A stretch of 64,000 nt of DNA from Parasedimentitalea huanghaiensis. GTDB lineage: Bacteria > Pseudomonadota > Alphaproteobacteria > Rhodobacterales > Rhodobacteraceae. This document shows, piece after piece, positions 1 through 6,438 of the stretch (positions are counted from its first letter, which is position 1; every line of letters begins with the position of its first letter). The translations under genes and the position numbers were made by a program. The stretch lies in contig NZ_WQLV01000003.1 of the NCBI RefSeq assembly GCF_009753675.1, positions 1 through 64,000 on the forward strand, in the 5' to 3' direction. Below the pieces are notes generated by a model that was not told the DNA's origin, did not search any database, and was given only the letters and a program-made list of their open reading frames with translations.

Positions 1-2
1 CC

Positions 3-44
3 TTCGCCGACAAAACCGCAGCCCGCGTGCGACGCAACGACTAA
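3..44 (+). CDS. C-terminal end of an unidentified protein (partial)
   Basis: One open frame enters from the left edge and ends at a TAA, giving the last 13 residues, which end in RVRRND. It is too short to identify and could be chance. It would converge with the dehydrogenase gene that follows on the other strand, about 100 bases away, and nothing notable lies between them. Confidence 0.3.
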   Translation, partial: FADKTAARVRRND

Positions 45-145
45 GTCAAACGGTGGCGCGGCAAAACTACCGTGCCACTACAACCAATAAGGTGAACAGG
101 ACGCCAACGGCGAGCGGAAGGAGCATTCACCAATTGCGTGGTAGG

Positions 146-2593
146 TTAGGCTCGCAGCCTTTCATTTTCCGGATCCCAAAGCGGTTGATCTTCCTGCACA
201 ACAGCAGCGCATTTTTGTCCGTAGATTTCGACCTCCAGTTTAGTACCGGGCACCGCAAGATCTGCACGCACCGTGCCCAGTGCAACCGAGGCATTCACGC
301 GGTAACCCCAGTCTCCACTGGTGGTTTCACCTATGATTTCACCATCTTTCCAGATGCAAGACATGTAGGGTGCATCGGCATCACCGGCTTCGACAATCAG
401 GGTCACAAAACGTTTCTTCACGCCTTGCTGCTTTTCGGACTGAATAGCTGCCTTGCCGGGGAAATCCTGTGGCTTGTCGAGTTTGACAAAGCGTTCCAGC
501 CCTCCTTCAAGCAGTGAATAGTCTGTCGAAAGATCACCTTTCCACGCGCGATAGCCTTTTTCGATACGCAAGGAATTCAGCGCATACATGCCAAACGGCT
601 TGGCTCCAGCCTCCAGTATGGCCGCATAGATCGCAGATTGGTCATCGTTGGCACAGTGGACTTCCCAGCCTAGCTCACCAGCAAAGGAAACGCGCGCAAG
701 GAATGCAGGTTTACCCGCAACAGTAGCCGCCTGATGTGTCAGCCAGCCCAGTGACAGATCAGCGTCTGACAGGGATGCAAGCAGATCGCGCGATTTAGGG
801 CCAGTGACGATCATGGTGCCAAATTCGGTGGTGTGATCCGTCAGGCTAAGACCTGTTGGCAGTGCGTTTTTCAGGATCTCAAAGTCGTGCCACTGTGCTG
901 CACCTGCGGTAATCATGGTGAAATGATCTTCACCGTGACGAATGCAGGACATTTCAGTCAGGATCCTGCCGCGGTCATCGGAGAAGTACACAAGGTTCAA
1001 ACGGCCCACTTTGGGGAGCCCACCAGTGACCATGCCACGCAAGAATTCTGCCGCGCCTTCGCCGGTTAGATTAAAGCGCGAAAATCCGGGCAAGTCGAGC
1101 ACGCCAACACCGTCGCGTACTGCTTCGCACTCTTCTTTGATACGCTGCTGCCAGGGGCCTGAACGACCCCAGGTGTGGGTTGCGTCCTCGGAAGTGTCAT
1201 CACCATCCTGCGCAAACCAGTTGGCACGTTCCCAACCGTTGTAAGCGCCCATAACGCCGCCTAACTCTTTGACTTTATTATGTACTGCGCCGATTTTTTT
1301 ATCACGTCCGGCAGGCCATTCGTGGTGGGGGAAGTGCATTGCATATTCATTGCCATAGACCTCCTTGCCTTTTTGCACGCAGTAGTCGTGATCAGTGTAA
1401 TCGGTGTAGCGACGCGGATCGACCGCCCACATGTCCCATTCGGTCTGACCATCGACAATCCATTCGGCCAGAACTTTGCCGGCACCGCCACCCTGGGCAA
1501 TACCAAAGGTGAAAACACAGGCCTCAAATGCGTTCTTGACGCCGGGCATTGGCCCAAGCAGCGGTAAGCCATCCGGGGCATAGGGGATCGGACCGTTGAT
1601 GACCCGCGATATGCCCGAGGTCGCCAACGAAGGGACCCGCTCCATTGCGTCCATCATGATGTCTTCGATCCGGTCAAGATCATTCTGCCAGAGCTGAAAA
1701 CTGAAATCCTCAGGCATCGGGTCATCCTCAGTTTCCCAATGCGCCCGACAGTTTGGCTCATATGGGCCAAGGTTGAAGCCATGTTTTTCCTGACGCAGGT
1801 AATAGGACACATCCACGTCCCGTAGCAGAGGCAGCTTTTTCCCGGTTTCCTTGGTATAGGCTTCTATTTCGGGGATTTCTTCGGACAGAAGATACTGATG
1901 ACTCATCACCATCATTGGCACCGTTCGGCCACCAAAGGGTTTGAACCACTCACCCACACGCTGGGCATAGTACCCGGCTGCGTTGACCACATTATCGCAA
2001 TCAATATCACCCTTGTCGGTATGTACGGTCCAGCTGCCATCATCATGTTGCGTGACACCTGTCGCAGGGCAGAATCGAATGATTTTGGCCCCCATGTCAC
2101 GGGCACCCTTTGCCAAAGCCTGCGTTAGCTGTGCCGGGTCGATGTCCCCATCGTGAGGATCATACAAAGCCCCGGCCATGTCATGGGTTTCAAGGAAGGG
2201 ATAGCGTTCCTTGGTTTCCTCTGGCGTCAGGATCTCGATATCCATACCCTGATAGCGACCCATGGATGCCGCCCGTTCAAACTCCTGCATCCGTTCTGCT
2301 GTATGCGCCAGACGGATCGACCCGGTTACATGATAGTTCATCGGATAGTCGACTTCGTCACCCAGGCGCGCATACAGCTCGGTTGAATATCGCTGCATAT
2401 TCATGATCGACCATGATGTGGAAAAGGTGGGAACATTCCCCGCCGCATGCCAGGTTGACCCGGCCGTCAGCTCGTTCTTCTCCAGCAATACGCAATCGCT
2501 CCAGCCCTTCTTGGCCAGATGATACAGTGACGAGGCACCCACAACTCCACCGCCAATAATGACAACCCGTGCCTTGGATGGGAAATCGACCAT
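146..2593 (-). CDS. Dimethylglycine/sarcosine dehydrogenase-like flavoprotein with GcvT domain
   Basis: This is an 815-residue protein of the DMGDH/SDH family. An N-terminal FAD domain has the dinucleotide fold near residues 9-20 (VIIGGGVVGA) and the GSTWHAAG motif, whose His49 matches the covalent flavin-binding histidine of dimethylglycine dehydrogenases. The FAD domain runs to about residue 390. A linker and a GcvT-like tetrahydrofolate-binding half follow from about residue 430 to the end. The family oxidatively demethylates N-methylated glycines and passes the C1 unit to folate. Length and domain order are normal. It is the last gene of a tight minus-strand group (GFA, LysE and XRE-cupin genes upstream) divergent from an MttB homologue, which suggests methylated-amine catabolism. 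The exact substrate is an inference. Confidence 0.85.
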   Translation of the reverse strand: MVDFPSKARVVIIGGGVVGASSLYHLAKKGWSDCVLLEKNELTAGSTWHAAGNVPTFSTSWSIMNMQRYSTELYARLGDEVDYPMNYHVTGSIRLAHTAERMQEFERAASMGRYQGMDIEILTPEETKERYPFLETHDMAGALYDPHDGDIDPAQLTQALAKGARDMGAKIIRFCPATGVTQHDDGSWTVHTDKGDIDCDNVVNAAGYYAQRVGEWFKPFGGRTVPMMVMSHQYLLSEEIPEIEAYTKETGKKLPLLRDVDVSYYLRQEKHGFNLGPYEPNCRAHWETEDDPMPEDFSFQLWQNDLDRIEDIMMDAMERVPSLATSGISRVINGPIPYAPDGLPLLGPMPGVKNAFEACVFTFGIAQGGGAGKVLAEWIVDGQTEWDMWAVDPRRYTDYTDHDYCVQKGKEVYGNEYAMHFPHHEWPAGRDKKIGAVHNKVKELGGVMGAYNGWERANWFAQDGDDTSEDATHTWGRSGPWQQRIKEECEAVRDGVGVLDLPGFSRFNLTGEGAAEFLRGMVTGGLPKVGRLNLVYFSDDRGRILTEMSCIRHGEDHFTMITAGAAQWHDFEILKNALPTGLSLTDHTTEFGTMIVTGPKSRDLLASLSDADLSLGWLTHQAATVAGKPAFLARVSFAGELGWEVHCANDDQSAIYAAILEAGAKPFGMYALNSLRIEKGYRAWKGDLSTDYSLLEGGLERFVKLDKPQDFPGKAAIQSEKQQGVKKRFVTLIVEAGDADAPYMSCIWKDGEIIGETTSGDWGYRVNASVALGTVRADLAVPGTKLEVEIYGQKCAAVVQEDQPLWDPENERLRA

Positions 2594-2596
2594 AGC

Positions 2597-2971
2597 TTAT
2601 TCCTCTTCTTGCGGTACTCCGTCCGCGATGTCGTAGTAGTCACCTTTCGAAGCAACGAAGATATGCTTTGCAATCTTGATACCGGTGTCGCCATCAACTG
2701 CCCCAAGCGCAAAACTGATGGTATCCTCACCTTTGCCCTTCCAGAATAGGTAGGACCCGCAACGCGAACAGATGCCTCGTTTGGCGATGTCGCTGGCCAC
2801 AAACCAAGTGACCGGGCCAGTGATGGTCAGATCAGTGTCAGCAACATGAGCTGAGGCCCAGAAGCCGCCCGCCTGCTTGCGGCACTGGCTGCAGTGGCAC
2901 ATGGATGGTCCCTGAGGTTTGGCCTTGGTTTCAAACTGGATGTCGCCACACAGGCAGGATCCTTTGATCAT
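2597..2971 (-). CDS. GFA-family (CENP-V/GFA domain) zinc protein
   Basis: This 124-residue protein fits the GFA fold. Zinc-ligand cysteines are visible at 6 and 8 (SCLCG), 25, 27 and 30 (CHCSQC), and 68 and 71 (CSRCG). The family was named after a glutathione-dependent formaldehyde-activating enzyme, but most members have no proven reaction. It lies three bases upstream of the DMGDH-like gene in one transcription unit. Demethylation releases C1 units at formaldehyde level, so a role in formaldehyde handling is attractive but only inferred. A second, different GFA protein is encoded near 48 kb. Confidence 0.85.
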   Translation of the reverse strand: MIKGSCLCGDIQFETKAKPQGPSMCHCSQCRKQAGGFWASAHVADTDLTITGPVTWFVASDIAKRGICSRCGSYLFWKGKGEDTISFALGAVDGDTGIKIAKHIFVASKGDYYDIADGVPQEEE

Positions 2972-2974
2972 CTC

Positions 2975-3598
2975 TTATCCTTTTAGTGAGGGCGTGCTGC
3001 TGGCTCCCAGCAGGACCCCGTAGCAAATAAAGCAGACCGCCATCACGCGGCGGATCCAAACATTAAACACGGCTGCCATCGCCGCCCGACCCAGTCCGGC
3101 CCCAAGCGCGGTATAGCCAGTGTAGCTGAGGGCGGTGATCATCAGAGCCGTGGGCATGATCACCCCCATTTGCTGCCAAACCGGAACATCTGGTTGTACA
3201 AATTGGGAAAAGGCAGCGAGATACCCGGCGACGCTTTTGGGGTTGATCGTGGCGACGGCGAGCGCGTGCAGATAGACATGTCGGGCAGGGCGCTCCGCCG
3301 CGGGAGCAGGGTTTCCTGCGTTCATCCAGCCTCGAACACCCAGATAGATCAAGAAACCCGCGCCAATCAGTTTCGCGATGAAAAATCCGGTCGGCGAAGC
3401 CGCGATGAGTGCGGTAACGCCAAAAGCCGAGAGAACCAGAAACAGCGTGGCTTGGGTGAGGATTGCGAAAACCCCGATCATTGCTTTTGGAAACGGCAAT
3501 GCCATCCCGTTGCTAATGCAGTTCACAGCATTTGGACCGGGCGTGGTGACAAAAACCACCCAGAACAGGGCGAATATGGTCCAGGATTCAAAGCTCAT
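2975..3598 (-). CDS. LysE-family amino-acid exporter
   Basis: This 207-residue inner-membrane protein has about six hydrophobic segments. The family signature near the first helix reads TPGPN (residues 19-23). LysE/RhtB proteins export amino acids and related small amines. The gene sits between the XRE-cupin regulator and the GFA gene, three to four bases from each, so it is very probably cotranscribed. The context suggests export of an amino acid or N-methylated amine, but the substrate cannot be read from the sequence. Confidence 0.85.
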   Translation of the reverse strand: MSFESWTIFALFWVVFVTTPGPNAVNCISNGMALPFPKAMIGVFAILTQATLFLVLSAFGVTALIAASPTGFFIAKLIGAGFLIYLGVRGWMNAGNPAPAAERPARHVYLHALAVATINPKSVAGYLAAFSQFVQPDVPVWQQMGVIMPTALMITALSYTGYTALGAGLGRAAMAAVFNVWIRRVMAVCFICYGVLLGASSTPSLKG

Positions 3599-3602
3599 GA
3601 CG

Positions 3603-4172
3603 TCAATAGACCGGCGGAGCGATCACCCAGATCGCAACAGCCGGTTCGCCATAGGGGTTGGCCCAGTGATAGGGTTCATGGCGGATCCGAAAACTGTCGC
3701 CTGCGTTCACAGTAAATGCCTGACCGCCAATAACCAGATCAAGGCGACCGGAAATCATGTATCCCACTTCCTGCGTTGGTCGGTCAGCTATGGTTTGCAT
3801 TTTGGAATGGGCCTGAAAAGTCGAATGCACCATTTCAAAATCATCCGTGAGATCGGGCGAGAGAAGCTCTTCGATCAAGCCTTCTTCGCCAGCTCCCATC
3901 GGACGTCGGTCCCCCTCACGTACCACATACCCTTGTTCATGGGCTGGGGCGTGGGTGTGGCCGAACAGCATAGACATAGGGACGTTCAGGCAGGCTGCAA
4001 TCTGGCGAAGGTCCGAAATTGTTGGCTCGGACATATCCCGCTCCACCTGACTAAGCCAACCAACCGACCGGTCCAGTCGCGTTGCGATATCAGTCAGCGT
4101 CAACCCTCGCGCCTTACGCAATGCGCGTATGTCAGCACCAAGTGATGCAGTTAAGGCGGCCTGTGTGTTCAA
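3603..4172 (-). CDS. XRE-family transcriptional regulator with C-terminal cupin
   Basis: This 189-residue protein has a helix-turn-helix at about residues 12-66 (RKARGLTLTDIATRL, then WLSQVERD). A cupin domain follows at about 110-185, with a conserved stretch around the SFRIRHEPYHW motif. This architecture is common in regulators of amine, ectoine and amino-acid catabolism, where the cupin senses a ligand. It is the first gene of the minus-strand group and faces the mttB-like gene. The two inverted repeats just upstream are its likely operators, so it probably controls both directions and itself. Confidence 0.9.
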   Translation of the reverse strand: MNTQAALTASLGADIRALRKARGLTLTDIATRLDRSVGWLSQVERDMSEPTISDLRQIAACLNVPMSMLFGHTHAPAHEQGYVVREGDRRPMGAGEEGLIEELLSPDLTDDFEMVHSTFQAHSKMQTIADRPTQEVGYMISGRLDLVIGGQAFTVNAGDSFRIRHEPYHWANPYGEPAVAIWVIAPPVY

Positions 4173-4194
4173 CGTATACTCCTAGCAGAAGGGC

Positions 4195-4258
4195 GTGAAA
4201 AAATGATCCGTGTTTTCACCGTGCTGCGGTTCTGTGAAATTTTCAAGTGATTTTTCAC
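4195..4258. promoter_or_regulatory. Paired inverted repeats, candidate XRE-cupin operators
   Basis: Four GTGAAA-type half-sites form two inverted pairs. The first has GTGAAAA at 4195-4201 and TTTTCAC at 4213-4219. The second has GTGAAAT at 4234-4240 and TTTTCAC at 4252-4258. Each pair spans exactly 25 bp and the pairs start 39 bp apart. They begin 23 bp upstream of the XRE-cupin start codon, in the region shared with mttB. Binding by that regulator is inferred from position and symmetry. Confidence 0.5.
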
Positions 4259-4457
4259 CAAAGTCGCAAACAGAACAGAATCCATTTTGAACATTGGCAT
4301 TCTGAACGGACTTGGCTTGGAGGGAATATGCAAAAAGAGCAGTGTTTTGTTAGCCTGATTGGCCGCACAATTGGTGCAGCAAGAGGGCGCGCGGCCCGAG
4401 GTAGGCCTGCACGGATCTGACCCACCCTTAGATCCACTTGTACCAATAGGCCTTCAT

Positions 4458-6011
4458 ATGAACGATCAAACCAAAACACCCGCCCGCGCAATTCGTAGTG
4501 GAGGCCGGGCCGCTCGTCGTGCTGCCCGTGCAGCCCCGCTTGCAGAAAATCTCCGCGCCATCCGTCCTGGCATGGAAGGTGGCACCCTCAAACCGCTCAG
4601 CGAGCAAGACATGGAGCGTATACACCAAAGTGCGTTGGATGCGCTGGAACAGATTGGCTTAGCTGACGCTCCGCAAAGCGGTATCGACTACCTGGTCGGC
4701 GCAGGATGTGTATTGGGAGACGATGGACGTATCCGTTTTCCGCGGGAACTGGTTGAAGAGACGATAGCCAAGGCCAACCGTTCGGTCACATTGTTTAGTC
4801 GAGATGGGAAGACCGATCTGAATTTATCTGGCAGTCGGGTTCACTACGGTACCGCTGGTGCGGCAGTTCATATGGTGGATGTGCATGGGCGCAGCTACCG
4901 CGAGTCAACAGTGCAGGATTTGCACGATGCCGCCCGGATTTCCGATAGATTGGACAACATCCACTTTCTGCAACGACCTATGGTCTGTCGTGACATCCCC
5001 GACAATCGCGAAATGGATTTGAACTCTATCTACGCGACCACAGCAGGCACAACCAAACATGTGGGTGTTTCCTTCACCGAACCGGACTTTGTCGATGACG
5101 CGCTTGAAATGCTGCACATGATTGCAGGTGGTGAAGGCAAATGGCGAGAGCGTCCCTTTGTGTCGAACTCCAACTGTTTTGTTGTTCCTCCAATGAAATT
5201 CGCCACTGAAAGCTGCGAAGTGATGGAAAAATGCATAGCTGGGGGTATGCCGGTGTTGTTGTTGTCTGCCGGCATGGCCGGTGCGACAGCGCCGTCGACC
5301 ATTGCTGGCGCAATTGTGCAGGCCTGTGCCGAATGTTTGGCCGGTCTGGTTTATGTAAACGCCGTCAAACCAGGGGCCCCCGCGATCTTTGGCACTTGGC
5401 CTTTTGGTTTGGACCTGCGGACCGGCGCAATGAGTGTTGGATCTGGCGAACAGGCTTTGCTGACGGCTGGATGCGCTCAGATGCATAAGTTTTATGGCGT
5501 GCCTGGTGGTGCAGCTGCGGGTGCCTCAGATTCGAAGCTTCCTGATATGCAGGCCGGCTGGGAACAAATGTGCACCGCTGTGATGGCCGGCTTATCCGGT
5601 CTCAACATGGTATATGAGGCGGCCGGGATGCATGCCTCACTGCTGGGGTTCTGTCATGAATCTCTGATCTTGGGGGATGATCTTATCGGTCAGGCGCTGC
5701 GCTGTGTTCGCGGCATCGAGGTCAACGACGAAACGCTTGCCTTGGATCAAATTAGGGCCACCTGTATTGGTGGCCCCGGTCATTATTTAGGGACGGATCA
5801 AACGCTTAGTAGAATGCAATCTGATTACGTCTACCCAGGCCTTGGTGATCGCACTTCCCCCAAAGAATGGGAAGAGTTGCAAAAGCCCGATCTGTTGAAA
5901 AAGGCCTCTGCACGTAAGGAACAAATCCTGCGTGAACGATCCCAGGCTCGATTTGATCCTGCAACCGACGCTGCTCTTCGTGCTAGGTTTAATATCCATC
6001 TCCCCGCCTAG
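4458..6011 (+). CDS. Trimethylamine methyltransferase (MttB) superfamily protein, non-pyrrolysine type
   Basis: This 517-residue member of the MttB superfamily starts at the ATG that gives MNDQTKTPARAIR. The next residues (SGGRAARRAARAAPLAEN) match the usual N-terminus of Roseobacter homologues, whereas the open frame further upstream looks non-coding. There is no internal in-frame amber codon, so it is not the pyrrolysine enzyme. Characterised non-Pyl members such as MtgB move a methyl group from glycine betaine or related quaternary amines to a corrinoid protein. No corrinoid protein gene is nearby, so the acceptor and the reaction are unknown. It diverges from the XRE-LysE-GFA-DMGDH group, which suggests successive demethylation of a betaine-like compound. 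Confidence 0.85.
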   Translation: MNDQTKTPARAIRSGGRAARRAARAAPLAENLRAIRPGMEGGTLKPLSEQDMERIHQSALDALEQIGLADAPQSGIDYLVGAGCVLGDDGRIRFPRELVEETIAKANRSVTLFSRDGKTDLNLSGSRVHYGTAGAAVHMVDVHGRSYRESTVQDLHDAARISDRLDNIHFLQRPMVCRDIPDNREMDLNSIYATTAGTTKHVGVSFTEPDFVDDALEMLHMIAGGEGKWRERPFVSNSNCFVVPPMKFATESCEVMEKCIAGGMPVLLLSAGMAGATAPSTIAGAIVQACAECLAGLVYVNAVKPGAPAIFGTWPFGLDLRTGAMSVGSGEQALLTAGCAQMHKFYGVPGGAAAGASDSKLPDMQAGWEQMCTAVMAGLSGLNMVYEAAGMHASLLGFCHESLILGDDLIGQALRCVRGIEVNDETLALDQIRATCIGGPGHYLGTDQTLSRMQSDYVYPGLGDRTSPKEWEELQKPDLLKKASARKEQILRERSQARFDPATDAALRARFNIHLPA

Positions 6012-6053
6012 TGATGAGAGAGGACTGCAACGACGATATTGTTTAACGGCGAG

Positions 6054-6076
6054 GTGGCGAATTTTGCTTTCGCCAC
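6054..6076 (+). terminator. Possible terminator hairpin after mttB-like gene
   Basis: A perfect 8-bp stem (GTGGCGAA with TTCGCCAC) around a 7-base loop lies 43 bases after the stop codon. The following bases are only moderately T-rich (TTCAATTCAG), so intrinsic termination is plausible but weak. Confidence 0.35.
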
Positions 6077-6106
6077 TTCAATTCAGTTTCGAGGGGGAAA
6101 TTGCGC

Positions 6107-6235
6107 ATGTATGTACCTCCACGCATAGCTGTGTTGTGTTTGGTTCCTATTCAGCTCCCAAAGCTAGCAAAACTTCTCGTCGACGGGACTTCAGAACATG
6201 TCAAAAAGCTGGCGTTGCCGAGTGGACTGGTTTGA
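6107..6235 (+). CDS. Possible 42-residue small protein
   Basis: An ATG is preceded at 8-base spacing by the strong ribosome-binding sequence GAGGGGGA (6091-6098). It opens a 42-codon frame starting MYVPPRIAVLCLVPIQLPK and ending SGLV. After the TGA the same frame continues for about 31 protein-like residues (including LTEEISDMRSRILLG) to a TAG. It may therefore be a small gene, or a slightly longer gene broken by one stop. I recognise no family. The remainder of the 427-base gap between the mttB-like and kinase genes (6012-6438) holds the hairpin at 6054 and nothing else I can support. Confidence 0.3.
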   Translation: MYVPPRIAVLCLVPIQLPKLAKLLVDGTSEHVKKLALPSGLV

Positions 6236-6438
6236 CCCACTATATTGCTAGCCCTGACCGAAGAGATCTCTGATATGCGGTCGCGGATATTGTTGGGACA
6301 ATGGGCTGTGAGCGTTCCAAAGCTGCAATAGGGCCAACCCGACGGAGGTGTTGATCCCACTTATTAAGAGCCAGTGAACATCTCTCAGGTATGTTGACCA
6401 GAAGGCGGTAGTGATTCGTAGTATCAAATAGGTGGTTA

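Noticed and set aside
4905-5486. A 193-codon open frame on the minus strand inside the mttB-like gene
   Set aside because: It is fully antisense to a clear family gene, with cysteine- and histidine-rich unnatural composition and no ribosome-binding site.
4458-6011. A pyrrolysine-containing trimethylamine methyltransferase
   Set aside because: There is no in-frame TAG inside the gene; the only TAG is the terminal stop, and no pyl genes are seen.
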